Shown: positions 16,756 to 32,173, counted from the stretch's first letter. The stretch is 64,000 bases of DNA from Streptomyces rubradiris (GCF_016860525.1 NZ_BNEA01000007.1:1-64000); one strand, 5' to 3'. Translations and numbers: made by a program. Notes: generated by a model not told the origin, from the letters alone.

Positions 16756-17082
16756 TTACGCCACGGGCACCCGGGCCGCGACCACCGTGACCGAACGGTC
16801 GAGGCCGCTGAAGCGCAGGGCCTCCAGAACGGCGTCACCGGCGCCGTCCACGACGATCTCCGCGCCCGCGGGGAGCTGTTGCTGGGCGAAGGCCAGGCAG
16901 CGGGCGCCGCCGGCGTCCATCGACGTCAGCTCCGCCGCGTCCAGCACCAGCCGGCGCACCGGCTGCCGCGCGGCCTGGTCGATCAGCGAGCGCAGCCGGG
17001 GCACATCGTGTTCCGAGAGGTCGCCGGCGAGGTGAATGCTCGCGGTGGTTCCGGCGAAGCCCAGGTAGGCGTCGAAAGCCAT
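16756..17082 (-). CDS. STAS-domain protein (anti-anti-sigma-like)
   Basis: A 108-residue STAS domain protein. VRRLVLDAAELTSMDAGGARCL holds the usual D-x-(S/T)-x-(I/M)-D-x-(A/S)-G core, though the Ser that is normally phosphorylated is here in the sequence SMDAG. I chose the second ATG (17082), because AAAGGA is too close to the first. It is the last gene of the leftward GlgX unit, which is an odd partner; it may link glucan metabolism to a sigma-factor switch (inference). Confidence 0.8.
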   Translation of the reverse strand: MAFDAYLGFAGTTASIHLAGDLSEHDVPRLRSLIDQAARQPVRRLVLDAAELTSMDAGGARCLAFAQQQLPAGAEIVVDGAGDAVLEALRFSGLDRSVTVVAARVPVA

Positions 17083-17123
17083 GGTCATGTCCTTTCGTCG
17101 GGCGAGTGGCAGGACGGCCCCGT

Positions 17124-19202
<2,079 letters not shown>

Positions 19203-19204
19203 GG

Positions 19205-21028
19205 TCACGACCGGACGGGGCGCAGCCGGACCCGGACGGTGCTCCTGTCGCCGGTGTCCGGCAGCGACACCGTCATCGACCGGGCGTCGAAGTCGGTATG
19301 GGGAGCGCCGTCGACACGCACCGACTCCAGCTCCACGCGCCCCGGCGGCAGCACGTCGGGCGCGACGCGCAGGAGCCGCTGCGGGAAGTCCGCGCCTGCG
19401 CCGGGCCGGAACCACAGGTCGAGCGGTTCGCGGTGGACGAGGAGACGGGTGTAGACCTCGGCCAGGTAGGCGAGTTCGGCCTTGTGGTACATGCTCATCG
19501 CGTGGCTGCCCTTGAGGCGTTCGTCGCCCACCAGGTAGGGCAGTCCGTCGGCCAGGACCGTGAAGTGCACGCCGCCCTCGTCGTGGTCGAGGAAGAAGGA
19601 GTTGTAGAAGGCCGACGCCTCGCGGGCGTGCAGCAGCGCGTCCTGGTCACCGGTGTGCCCGGCCAGCACCAGGTAGGCGAGGATCGCCTGCTCCTGCTGC
19701 CACCAGGTCTTGCGGTCGTGCCAGACGAAGGGGTGCCGGCCGCGCTCCGGCAGCCGCTGGACCATGTCGTACCAGCCGCCGCGCTGCGGGTCCCGGCCGA
19801 CGTCGGGCATGGTCGCGCCGATCCGCTCCGCGAGCGCCAGGTACTCGCGCTTGGGCATGGTGGCGTTCATCCGCATGAGGTTCCAGGCGATCTTCAGGTT
19901 GTGCCCGACGACGGCGCGGTCCTGCTGCCATCCCCAGGTGGTGTCGGGTGTCCAGTCGGCATGGAAGCGTTCGTTGACGAAGGGGCTGTTCCTGTCCGGC
20001 ATATGGGTGACAATCATGTCAAATGTATGTTCGAGTATGCGGCGGTAGCGCTCCTCCCCGGTGGCGAGGAACAGGTTGAAGAGGTAGGCCGGGGCGTGGT
20101 CGCCCACCGAGTTCCAGTTCTTCCGGGAGCGGTTGGGTCCGAGGGCGTCGCTGTGCGGGCTGAGCGTCACCGGGTCGATGTGGGAGAAGTAGCCGCCGAG
20201 TTTGCGGTCCGCGAAGTAGCGTTCGAAGAGCCGCACCGTGCCCTCGATGTCGGCGCGGATGACCGGGTCGCCGGTCAGGCGGTACGTCTGGGTGAGGCCC
20301 ACCAGCGCGTAGATCTGCTCGTAGGCGGGGATGGCCCGGTAGTCGTCGCCGAACTCGGAGGCGAACAGCTTGCTCTCGCGCGGCCCCCGTACATCGATGC
20401 CGTGGTACCAGTAGACGACGTCCTCGGCCGGGTCGCTGAAGCGCATGTGGTCGTGCAGGTACCTCGAACCTCTCTCGGCCACGTCCAGGAAGTCCTCCTC
20501 GCCGGTGAGCATGTAGGCGGTGGCCATGCCGTAGACCATGCGGGAGATCGTGTCGGTCTCCTGGACGTGGCGCCCGGTCTTCGCGCCGCCCGCCCGGATC
20601 TCGGTCCGGTAGTCGGCGAAGTCGACCGGGCCGGTGCCGAACTGCGAGGTGCGGTAGAAGGACGCGAGCCGGCCCAGCTGGGAGGTCCACCAGCCCGCCC
20701 TCTCGTACGGCGGCGTGCCGCCGGCCTCGGTGACGAAGATCAGCTCGGTCGCCTGGTAGTGCAGTTCCCCGCCCTCCGGGTACACCGGCCCGTAGCTGAA
20801 GAGGAAGGCGCCGGGGCGCAGGTGCTCGTCCATGCTGCCGGTGGCGTCCTGGTAGGGCTCACCCAGGTTGCGCATCCGGTGGGCGTAGGTGACGTCCGTC
20901 AGGTGCACGGTGACGAGGCGCCCGTCGAGGGTGCGCAGTTCGACCTCGCGGCCGCGGCGCCCCACGACGTAACCGGCCGTGCGGTCGGAGAAGGTGAAGG
21001 GGACCGCGGCGGTCGGGCCGGCATTCAC
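19205..21028 (-). CDS. AGE (N-acylglucosamine 2-epimerase)-superfamily protein
   Basis: A 607-residue protein. After an N-terminal beta-rich part (about residues 1-110), a long helical region carries segments typical of the (alpha/alpha)6 AGE fold: DTISRMVYGMATAY, HNLKIAWNLMRMN and FVWHDRKTWWQQEQAILAY. A C-terminal beta part (DLWFRPGAGADF onward) follows. The family includes N-acylglucosamine epimerases, cellobiose epimerases and sugar isomerases; the product here is not clear, and it is longer than usual by about 200 residues. The GTG start overlaps the DJ-1 stop (GTGA), so it is coupled within the operon. It most likely acts on a sugar linked to the neighbouring glucan enzymes. Confidence 0.8.
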   Translation of the reverse strand: MNAGPTAAVPFTFSDRTAGYVVGRRGREVELRTLDGRLVTVHLTDVTYAHRMRNLGEPYQDATGSMDEHLRPGAFLFSYGPVYPEGGELHYQATELIFVTEAGGTPPYERAGWWTSQLGRLASFYRTSQFGTGPVDFADYRTEIRAGGAKTGRHVQETDTISRMVYGMATAYMLTGEEDFLDVAERGSRYLHDHMRFSDPAEDVVYWYHGIDVRGPRESKLFASEFGDDYRAIPAYEQIYALVGLTQTYRLTGDPVIRADIEGTVRLFERYFADRKLGGYFSHIDPVTLSPHSDALGPNRSRKNWNSVGDHAPAYLFNLFLATGEERYRRILEHTFDMIVTHMPDRNSPFVNERFHADWTPDTTWGWQQDRAVVGHNLKIAWNLMRMNATMPKREYLALAERIGATMPDVGRDPQRGGWYDMVQRLPERGRHPFVWHDRKTWWQQEQAILAYLVLAGHTGDQDALLHAREASAFYNSFFLDHDEGGVHFTVLADGLPYLVGDERLKGSHAMSMYHKAELAYLAEVYTRLLVHREPLDLWFRPGAGADFPQRLLRVAPDVLPPGRVELESVRVDGAPHTDFDARSMTVSLPDTGDRSTVRVRLRPVRS

Positions 21029-21654
21029 CGCGCCACCGCCGGGTCCTGCTTCGCCGCCGCGAGGAGTTCGATGACCGCGCGGGCGAGCAGGTGGCGCTCG
21101 TCCACGGTGCGCGAGGTCACCAGGTCGCCGTCGACGACCAGGTCCTGGTTGGTGTAGACGGCGCCCATGTTGCGGACGTCGCCGACCAGGTTGTTGTGGG
21201 CGGTGACCCGCCGGTCGCGCATGCTGTCGCGGGCGGCCGACATGAGCAGCAGGCCGTGGCAGGAGAAGGCCTTGATGAGGTGCGGGAGGCGGAAGGCGCG
21301 GCGCAGGAGGTCGACGGCGGGCGCCTGCCGGGTCACGTCCTCGCTGTAGCGCAGGCGGTCGGCGACCATGCCGGAGGGCACGATCAGGGCGGAGTACTGG
21401 GAGAGTTCCCCGTAGTCGAGGCTCTCCAGGTCGTTGTGGACGGTCACCTCGGCGCGGTAGTCGTGCCCGCGGAAGGTGAGCGAGGGGCGGCCCCACAGCC
21501 GGGTCAGCAGGACGACCTCGGCGCCCTCCTCCAGGAACCGGTGCTGGTAGTAGGCGATCTCGTCCTCGACGAAGTCGCTCTCCATCAGGATGCCTATCCG
21601 GCGGCCGGACAGGCGCCCGGGAGGCAGGATCGTGGACGGTGTCGCGGTGGTCAT
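21025..21654 (-). CDS. DJ-1/PfpI-family protein
   Basis: A 209-residue class I glutamine amidotransferase-like protein. Start GRRIGILMESDFVEDEI matches the DJ-1/PfpI beta1 with the conserved Glu, and AFSCHGLLLMSA gives the nucleophile-elbow Cys followed by His. Family members include deglycases, proteases and glyoxalases. It is coupled to the epimerase-like gene downstream and may handle reactive carbonyls from the same pathway (inference). Confidence 0.85.
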   Translation of the reverse strand: MTTATPSTILPPGRLSGRRIGILMESDFVEDEIAYYQHRFLEEGAEVVLLTRLWGRPSLTFRGHDYRAEVTVHNDLESLDYGELSQYSALIVPSGMVADRLRYSEDVTRQAPAVDLLRRAFRLPHLIKAFSCHGLLLMSAARDSMRDRRVTAHNNLVGDVRNMGAVYTNQDLVVDGDLVTSRTVDERHLLARAVIELLAAAKQDPAVAR

Positions 21655-21697
21655 ATCGGTCGGTCCTCTTCCGTTCGTCGGTCGGAGCGGGTCGGTG

Positions 21698-21755
21698 CGG
21701 TACGAAGGCGGCGGGCCGGTCCGGGCTCCGGTACGAAGGCGGCGGGCCGGTCCGG
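21698..21755. repeat. Direct repeat, 27 bp, two copies
   Basis: CGGTACGAAGGCGGCGGGCC... occurs at 21698-21724 and again at 21729-21755, identical over 27 bp with a 31-bp period, within the 170-bp gap between the SnoaL and DJ-1 genes. No gene is visible in the gap. Confidence 0.85.
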
Positions 21756-21825
21756 CACGGAGAAACGAAGGAGGCGGCCCGGGGCGGTGATGTGCAGACC
21801 CCGGGCCGCCGGGGGCGGTGCCGGC

Positions 21826-22239
21826 TCAGGCTGGCTGCGGAGCCGGCTGGTGGAACGCCATGGTGCGGATGCGCGGTACGCCGTCCTGGAGGACGACCCA
21901 CCACGTCTGGCGGGCGAGCGGGGCCGGGGCGTCGGGCGACGAGCCGGGGTCCTGGAGGGTGACCTGGGCGTGGACCGGGGAGACCACCCGGACGCGGACC
22001 TCGTCCGCGCCGGGGCGGTCGTCGCAGAGCGCGGCCTGGCCGCCGCTCTCCCCGTACCAGTGCCTGAAGTCCTGGGCGCCCCGCACGATGCGGCCCGGCA
22101 GCTCCACCAGCAGGCCGTTGGCCAGGTGGGGCAGCAGCTCCTCCACCGGTGCCCGCCGGGCGAGCGCCGCGCGCCACTGGTCGACGAGCCGGTGGACGGC
22201 GTCCACGGAGAGTACGGACCGGGAGGGGGCAGATGTCAT
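21826..22239 (-). CDS. SnoaL-like / NTF2-fold protein
   Basis: A 137-residue NTF2-fold protein. It shares a pattern with the protein at 32609-33019: V-x-x-W-x-x-x-L-x-R-x-x-PVE-x-LLP, then DF-x-x-WYG, so the two are diverged paralogues lying on opposite sides of the glucan genes. Lies 34 bp from the decarboxylase-like gene, same strand. Catalytic role unknown. Confidence 0.75.
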   Translation of the reverse strand: MTSAPSRSVLSVDAVHRLVDQWRAALARRAPVEELLPHLANGLLVELPGRIVRGAQDFRHWYGESGGQAALCDDRPGADEVRVRVVSPVHAQVTLQDPGSSPDAPAPLARQTWWVVLQDGVPRIRTMAFHQPAPQPA

Positions 22240-22273
22240 GGTGATGTCCTTTCGGGTGCGCGCTCGGGTGCCC

Positions 22274-23884
22274 TCAGTCGGTGGCCAGGTCGATGAGGTA
22301 GGGGCCCTGGTGGGCGAGCATGGTGCGCACCGCCTGCTCCACCTGGTCCGGCCGCTCCACCCGCTGGGCGGGCACGCCCATGGACTCGGCCAGGGCGCTG
22401 AAGCGGAGTTCCGGATCGGACAGGTCGAAGGCGTCCGGCTCGGCGTGCGGCGGGATGCCCAGCTCGCGCCAGTACTGCTCGATGTTCAGGTCCAGGAGCC
22501 GGTACCGGCGGTTGTTGCAGATCACCAGCTTGGCGTCGATGCCGTAGCGGGCCGCGGTCCACAGCGCCTGGATGGTGTACATGCTGCCGCCGTCGCCGGT
22601 GAAGCCCACGACGGGCAGCTCGGGGCGGGCCAGCTTGACGCCGAGCGCGCCGGGGATGCCGACGCCCAGGGAGCCGCCGCGGGTCTGGAAGAAGTCCCCG
22701 GGGCGCCGCGCCGGCAGGTGGGCGGCGATCGGGCCCGACGCGGTCAGCGCCTCGTCGAAGACGGCCAGGTCGGCGGGGGCCTGCGCGGACAGCTCCCGCA
22801 CGAAGCGCTCCATCAGGGAGTCCCCGTCGGTGGCGGCCGGGACGGGCGGGCGGGCGGCTGCCGGTGCCCGCGGCGTGAGCGGGCCCCGCCGTTCGAGCTC
22901 GCCGGCGAGTGCCCCGAGCGCCGCCCGGGGGTCGGCGACCACGCCCAGCTCCACGGGGAAGTTCTTCGCGATCTCGTACGCGTCCAGGTCGATGTGGACG
23001 ATGCGGGCGTCGTCCCGGAAGGGGCTCTCAAGCGAGGGGAAGACCTCGGGGAAGACATAGGTGCCCACGATCAGGACGCCGTCGGCGTCACGGACCACCC
23101 GGGCGCTGTCCGCGCCGAACATGTGGCCGAGCTGCCCGCCGTACAGCGCGTGCGTGGTGTCGAAGTTGGTCTCGGAGGAGTTGACCCCCCACACCGGGGC
23201 GCCCAGCCGCTCGGCGACCCGGGTGAGTTCCTCCTGCGCCCCGCTGACCGCCACCCCGTCGCCCATCAGGACGAGCGGGCGCCGCGCGCCGAGCAGGATG
23301 TCGGCGGCGCGCGACACGGTGGCGGGGGCCGGCGCGGCGCTCGTGTCGAGCAGGGGCGTGGGGACGGCGGGTTCGGTGGTGATCTGGTCGAGCACGTCGG
23401 CCGGAAGCACTACCACGACGGGGCCGCGGGGCGGCGTCATGGCGATCTTGACGGCGCGCCGCAGCACCCGCAGGGTCGACGCCGGGTCCAGTACGCGGGT
23501 CGCGTACTTGGTCACGGGTTTCGCCATGGACACGAGGTCGGCCGCCATCTGCCCGTCCATCGCGTCGTAGCGCACACCGGCCTCGCCCACCAGGACCACC
23601 AGCGGTGAACCGCCCCGCTTGGCCTGGTAGAGCATGCCGATGCCGTTGCCCAGGCCGACCCCGCTGTGGAGCTGGACCAGGGCGGGCCGCTGGGCGGCGC
23701 GGGCGTAGCCGTCCGCCATGCCCACCGCGACGCCCTCGTGGAGCCCCAGCAGGTACGAGACGCCGGACCGTCGCACCTCGTCCAGGAAGCCCTGTTCGAC
23801 GGTGCCCGGGTTCCCGAACATGTAGGTGATGCCGTCGGCCGCGAACTGCTCGAAAACAGCGGTCTTCCCTGGTCTGGCTCGCAT
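22274..23884 (-). CDS. ThDP-dependent enzyme, benzoylformate decarboxylase/acetolactate synthase-like
   Basis: A 536-residue thiamin-diphosphate enzyme. The N-terminal PYR domain has YMFGNPGTVEQGF and the cofactor-activating Glu50 in LHEGVAVGMADGYAR. A central domain has VLMGDGVAVSGA. The C-terminal PP domain has GFTGDGGSMYTIQAL and ends at ICNN (the GDG...NN ThDP motif). The GNPG-T-VEQGFLD start resembles benzoylformate decarboxylase (MdlC). Substrate unknown, probably a 2-keto acid. It sits between an Hsp31/DJ-1 gene and a SnoaL gene on the same strand. Confidence 0.9.
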   Translation of the reverse strand: MRARPGKTAVFEQFAADGITYMFGNPGTVEQGFLDEVRRSGVSYLLGLHEGVAVGMADGYARAAQRPALVQLHSGVGLGNGIGMLYQAKRGGSPLVVLVGEAGVRYDAMDGQMAADLVSMAKPVTKYATRVLDPASTLRVLRRAVKIAMTPPRGPVVVVLPADVLDQITTEPAVPTPLLDTSAAPAPATVSRAADILLGARRPLVLMGDGVAVSGAQEELTRVAERLGAPVWGVNSSETNFDTTHALYGGQLGHMFGADSARVVRDADGVLIVGTYVFPEVFPSLESPFRDDARIVHIDLDAYEIAKNFPVELGVVADPRAALGALAGELERRGPLTPRAPAAARPPVPAATDGDSLMERFVRELSAQAPADLAVFDEALTASGPIAAHLPARRPGDFFQTRGGSLGVGIPGALGVKLARPELPVVGFTGDGGSMYTIQALWTAARYGIDAKLVICNNRRYRLLDLNIEQYWRELGIPPHAEPDAFDLSDPELRFSALAESMGVPAQRVERPDQVEQAVRTMLAHQGPYLIDLATD

Positions 23885-23924
23885 GGTGCTGTCCTTCCTC
23901 TGATCGGGGGTGTGGTGCGGAGCC

Positions 23925-24752
23925 CTACCAGCCGTACCGGCGCAGGCCGTTCTCCAGCGTCTGCACCAGCAGCTCGCCGGAGAGGACGGAGTCCGGGGTG
24001 GACCGGCCGGTGACGAAGGGGTAGTCGACGATGACGGACGTCTCCTTGCCGACGTTGCCGTGGAAGCCGCCCTCGGGACCGGTGGCGTCGCGGAGGATGT
24101 ACTCCAGCGGGTACGGCGGCGGGCCCATGTTGAAGTCCACGCCGATGAAGCCGGTGCCGTCCTTGTAGTCGTACTCCTTGGGGTGCCCGGTCACGTGCTT
24201 GCCCCGGAGCAGGCTCTCCCGCGTCTCCAGGTCCCGGGCGAAGGCCAGCACGGCCACGCCGTAGCACTCGGCGAGGATCGGCTTGTTGGCGGCGGCGAAG
24301 GCCAGGACGACCTCGTGCAGCCGCTCGTTGTTGGCGAGGTCCACGATCGGGCCGCTGCCGCCCACGATGACGAGCGCGTCGAACCCTGCCACCAGGTCGG
24401 ACGTGGCGGACTGGAGCCGGCGGTTGTAGTCCTCCAGCTCCCGCAGGTGGTTGAGGGCGCTGTAGTACGGGCGCTCCGGAATCAGGTCCGCCAGGCTCAG
24501 CGGGTTGTCGAGGCGGGAGGACTCGTCGAGCGCCCGGGCCTTGCGGGCCATGTCGTGGCTGGTGACGGAGCGGCCCAGCGGCGGGTCGATGTAGTCGGGG
24601 TCGAGGCTCGGCGGCAGCGCGCGGGCCCGCTTGCCGGTGGGCGTGGCGAAGGTGACGCGGTACCCGCGGGCGTCGAACGCCTCCAGCGGGCCGACGAGTT
24701 CCTCACCCCAATAGCCGTATTCCGAAAGCACCACGAGAATTCGTTGCGACAC
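23925..24752 (-). CDS. Hsp31-like DJ-1/PfpI-family protein
   Basis: A 275-residue DJ-1-superfamily protein of the larger Hsp31/glyoxalase III type. VVLSEYGYWGEELVGPLEAF opens the Rossmann-like fold; LVIVGGSGPIVDL and the elbow AECYGVAVL (Cys, followed by Tyr instead of the common His) follow. I chose GTG at 24752 because GGAGG lies 5 nt upstream. First gene of the leftward set ending in glgX and the STAS gene. Relatives convert methylglyoxal to lactate or act as chaperones. Confidence 0.82.
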   Translation of the reverse strand: MSQRILVVLSEYGYWGEELVGPLEAFDARGYRVTFATPTGKRARALPPSLDPDYIDPPLGRSVTSHDMARKARALDESSRLDNPLSLADLIPERPYYSALNHLRELEDYNRRLQSATSDLVAGFDALVIVGGSGPIVDLANNERLHEVVLAFAAANKPILAECYGVAVLAFARDLETRESLLRGKHVTGHPKEYDYKDGTGFIGVDFNMGPPPYPLEYILRDATGPEGGFHGNVGKETSVIVDYPFVTGRSTPDSVLSGELLVQTLENGLRRYGW

Positions 24753-25182
24753 TTTTTCCTCCGTGTGAATCACGAGTTACGCGGGTCGGTCCCCGCAGCC
24801 GGCGGAGAATGACCTCCGCCGAACAGGACCGAGTAGATACGGGAATTGACACATGCCGCAACGAACGGCTCGGACATGACTACAACTATGGGAAGTTGAC
24901 GCAGTTGCGCACCAGCCCGGACAGTCGCCGTCCGGGCACCCGAGACTGTGCCAGAGTGGACACCCGCCTACCCGCACCATCACTGACCTGCGGTTGAGCA
25001 AACCCGCAACGGACCCGGCCAGCAGCATTCGCCCCCGGCTCCGCACCGGAATTCCCGCCTCTCACACTTACGCTGCCACTTGGCCAAGTCCGCGAAGTGC
25101 ACCGCGATACGGCCGGAATGCTTCCCTCGACATCCCGCCGCCCCGAGGGTGGAGAAAACGCGGAAAGAGAGGGCTTTCACGA
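24753..25182. promoter_or_regulatory. Divergent promoter region between the Hsp31 gene and glgE
   Basis: About 430 bp separating two outward operons. TTGACA at 24846-24851 and TTGACG at 24896-24901 are possible -35 elements for glgE. A perfect inverted repeat CCCGGAC / GTCCGGG (24916-24922 and 24930-24936) is a candidate operator. The local base content is lower in GC than in the genes. Confidence 0.5.
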
Positions 25183-28908
<3,726 letters not shown>

Positions 28909-28912
<4 letters not shown>

Positions 28913-30432
28913 CCGCGCCCGCCCGTGTCACCTGGAGCGCGCGGCTCGCGGCCTCGCTGACCGTGTGGCTGCCGACGCAGCGCTGGTTCGCGGGCAAGGG
29001 GCGGCCGCTGCGCCACGTCGGTGTGGAGCACTGTCTGCCCTTCCGTGAGGCACGGCCGCCGGGCGGCCCCGAGGGCGTGATCGTGGTGGCCCGCGCCCAC
29101 TTCGCGGACGGGGGGCCGCCGGAGGACTACCAGGTGCCGCTCGGGGTGTCCTCCCGTCTCCCGGCGGCGGCCGGCGCCCCGGCCGTCGTCGCCCGCGACC
29201 GGGACACCGTCGTCTACGACGCCCTGGCCGATCCGGAGCTGACCTCGTGTCTCGTGGGCCTGATCGCCCGCGGCACCCGCACCGACGGGCTGCGCTTCCG
29301 CGCGGAGAGCCCCGGGATGCGCCCGCCGCACCCCGTCCCGTCGAGCCGGCCGCTCGGGGTCGAGCAGAGCAACAGCTCGGTGGTGGTGGACGGCCGCTAC
29401 CTGCTGAAGGTCTTCCGCAGGCTCGGCCCCGGCCGCAACCCCGACCTGGAGCTGCACCGCATGCTGCACGTGGCGGGCTCCGCCCACGTGCCGCGGCTGC
29501 TGGGTTCGATCGAGGGCCCGGCGGCGGACGGGCCCACGTACGCCACGCTCCAGGAGTACGCCGAGGACGCGCCGAGCGGCTGGGACCTGGCCCTGCGCGA
29601 CCTGCGCCGCCTGCCGCTCCCCGGCCGGGCGGCCGCGCCGGCGGGCGGTGCCGGCGAGTCCGGTGGCCGGACGGACGGTGCCGGCGCGACCAGCGGGACC
29701 CGGGGCGGCACGGCGGCGAGCGCGGCGGAGGCTGCGAGCACCGCGGAGGCTGCGGGCGTCGGTGAGGCGTGGCGGCTCGGTGAGGCGGTGGCGGCCGTCC
29801 ACCGTGAGCTGGCGGCCGTCGGCGGCAGCAGGCCGCTCGGCCGGCCCGGACTGGCCCGCCTGGCGGGCGCCATGACGAACCGTCTCGACCTGGCGCTGGA
29901 GGCGGTACCGCGGCTCGCTCCGTACGAGAAGGCGCTGCGCGAGGCGTTCGCGGCGGTGGCCGGCATGGAGCCGGAGGCCGCCGGCCGGGTGCAGCGCGTG
30001 CACGGCGACCTCCACCTGGGACAGGTGCTCCGCGCCCCGGACGGATGGCTGCTGATCGACTTCGAGGGGGAGCCCGCACGGCCCCTCACGGAGCGCCGCG
30101 CCATGGCGTCACCGGTGCGGGACGTCGCCGGCATGCTGCGGTCCTTCAGTTATGCGGCGTACCACGTGCTGGGCGCCGCGGACCGCGTCCCGGGCCCCGC
30201 CGGGGCCGTCGCGGAGGCGTGGGCGCGGCGTATGCAGGGGGCCTTCTGCGACGGCTACGCGGCCGCGTCCCGCGTGGACCCGCGCTCCCGTGCCCGCGCC
30301 CCGCTGCTGGCCGCGTACCAGTTGGACAAGGCCGTCTACGAGGTGCTGTACGAGACCCGCAACCGCCCCGACTGGGCCTGGAATCCGCTCCGCGCCATCG
30401 GCCGGCTCCTCGGTACCGATTCCGGTCAGTAA
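28909..30432 (+). CDS. mak: Maltokinase Mak (Pep2)
   Basis: A 507-residue kinase that makes maltose 1-phosphate for Glg[13 protein letters not shown] at the N-terminus, HGDLHLGQ (residues 365-372, catalytic Asp367) and [12 protein letters not shown] (Asp384) match maltokinases of the aminoglycoside-phosphotransferase fold. About residues 243-284 form a Gly/Ala/Glu low-complexity insert not expected in the fold. ATG at 28909 overlaps the treS stop. No glgB follows, although glgB often closes this operon. Confidence 0.93.
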
Positions 30433-30970
30433 AGCCTTGGTCAACGCTCTCAGGCGCCGCATGGACATACCGAGTGTTGAGTAGGTTAGTGTCCGGAGCG
30501 TCTCGTAAGTGCCTCGCGCGCCACGGGACGGAACCGAGGAGCACGGGGGGAAACGTGATCGCACACTCGGCGTCGTTACAGGTCACGCGCGGGCACCGGA
30601 CCGGCCCCGGCCGCTCGCCGGGGCACACCCCGGGCGCCGCCGGCGGGCCGGCGGCAAAAAGTTACCGTTCGGTTCATTCCGGACCCGGCCGTCGTCGGCG
30701 GCACCGCGTCAACGCGCTCCCCGGCGACGGCCCCCTCGGGCACCCGCCCGGCTGATACAGCTGAAAAGCGACATCACCTCTGCGAATGCCCGGCATCCGC
30801 CAGGCACTTTTCCGGCATGCGCAGGCACCCTTTCGCCGCGCCCATGACAGTGAAACCGACGGGTAAACCGATCGTCCACGACTACGTTAAGTCGCACTTG
30901 CCCGTCGCGAGACGCCTGTGGGGAGTATCGGTGCCGTTGCCGTGCCCCTCCCCCGGGAATGAGGACAGGA
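30433..30970. other. Intergenic region with hairpin, possible regulatory leader
   Basis: About 540 bp. A GTG at 30555 after GGGGGGAAAC opens a 66-codon frame, but its Gly/Arg/Pro content and lack of family make it doubtful. A perfect hairpin GCCGCCGG / CCGGCGGC (30636-30655) lies inside. The last 120 bp, lower in GC, likely hold the promoter of the IS701-like gene. Confidence 0.4.
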
Positions 30971-32173
30971 ATGTCAACACTGAACGCTGATATCTCACCC
31001 CTCGCATGTGACAACGTTTCCGCATTCGCCAGTGAAATCTTCAGCCCGATGCCGCGTATGGATCAACGCAGGTGGGCGGAGGTGTACCTGCGCGGACTCT
31101 TAATGGTGGACGGTAAAAAATCCGTCCGTCGTATCGCCGAAAGTCTCCCCATCTTCCAGGCGAAGCAATCACTCCAGCAATTCATCAACCAGAGCCCCTG
31201 GGACTGGGAACCGGTACGCGCCCTGCTGGCCCGGCACGCGGAGGCGAGCCGCCGCCCCCAGGCGTGGTCGGTCGAACGCGTCGTCATTCCCAAGCGCGGC
31301 GAGCGTTCCGTCGGGGTCCAGAAGCGATTCGTCCCCGAACTCGGACGCACCGTCAACAGCCAGCTCGGCCTCGGTGTCGTGCTCACCTCCGACACCATGA
31401 GCGTGCCGGTCGACTGGCGCATCGCCCTCCACGGAAAGTGGCGGGAGGAGGCGGCCTTCCGGCGGTCCGCCTACATCCCGGAGAACGTGTACGGAAAGCC
31501 CGAGTGGGCCGAGATCACCGACATGCTGGAGGAGATGGGCACCCGCTGGCACCTCTCGCCGGCCCCGGTGATCGGCAACCTGCGGCACCTGCCCGACGCC
31601 GCGCGCCTGGTCAACTGGCTGACGGCCAGGGGCATCGACTACGCCGTCGAGGTCGATGCCTCCTTCCCCGTCACCAAGGGCGACGCCGCGGCGTACCCGG
31701 CGCGCCCGGTCACCAACGCCCGTGACGTGCTGCGCGACGCCACCGGCAGCGTGGCGCAGCGCGGCGCCGGGGCCCTCTCCCTCACCAGGGCGCGAAGAGG
31801 CCGGCTCATCTCCCAGTACGTCCGCGTCCCGACGGCCGCCCGGCTCGTCAAATCGCCGCCGCAGCAGCCCGTCAGGCTGATCGGCGAGATCACCGCGGCG
31901 CAGGAACCGACGCGCTTCTGGCTCACCAATGTCACCGGCGGCCTCTTGGAGGAGGTCATGCCCCTGGTCTCGCTGTCCGCCCGCAGCCGGGCCGGGATGC
32001 AGCGCCTGGAGACGCACTTCGGGCTGCGCGACTTCGAGGGGCGCTCCTTCCGCGGCTGGCACCACCACATGACGATGGTGTCGACCGCCGCCGCCTACAG
32101 CGCGCTGCGCGAGGCCGCGGCGCACCCGGGCCCGCTGGCCGCGGCCGGCGCCCACCGCGACCTCAGCGCATGA
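30971..32173 (+). CDS. IS701-like transposase-related protein, probably domesticated
   Basis: A 400-residue protein of the IS701-type DDE fold. PKRGERSVGVQKRF and the C-terminal GLRDFEGRSFRGWHHHM match the family. As I recall the family, the first catalytic Asp pair lies two to four residues before the PK-G motif; here that place reads VERVVIPK, with no Asp. The second Asp (usually D-x-G-Y) reads GNLRH. Only the Glu in FEGRSF remains. No flanking inverted repeats were seen. Codon 44 (31100-31102) is TTA, so bldA dependence is likely. ATG at 30971 follows GAGGA. It sits as a single gene between mak and the SnoaL-GMC operon. I infer a DNA-binding role rather than transposition. Confidence 0.75.
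   Translation: MSTLNADISPLACDNVSAFASEIFSPMPRMDQRRWAEVYLRGLLMVDGKKSVRRIAESLPIFQAKQSLQQFINQSPWDWEPVRALLARHAEASRRPQAWSVERVVIPKRGERSVGVQKRFVPELGRTVNSQLGLGVVLTSDTMSVPVDWRIALHGKWREEAAFRRSAYIPENVYGKPEWAEITDMLEEMGTRWHLSPAPVIGNLRHLPDAARLVNWLTARGIDYAVEVDASFPVTKGDAAAYPARPVTNARDVLRDATGSVAQRGAGALSLTRARRGRLISQYVRVPTAARLVKSPPQQPVRLIGEITAAQEPTRFWLTNVTGGLLEEVMPLVSLSARSRAGMQRLETHFGLRDFEGRSFRGWHHHMTMVSTAAAYSALREAAAHPGPLAAAGAHRDLSA

Noticed and set aside
21029..22177. 5' extension of the AGE-like frame
   Set aside because: It crosses the DJ-1 and SnoaL genes; the GTG at 21028 is coupled to the DJ-1 stop.
30555..30755. 66-codon frame with a good ribosome site
   Set aside because: Arg/Pro/Gly-rich without homology or codon bias; kept only as a remark.
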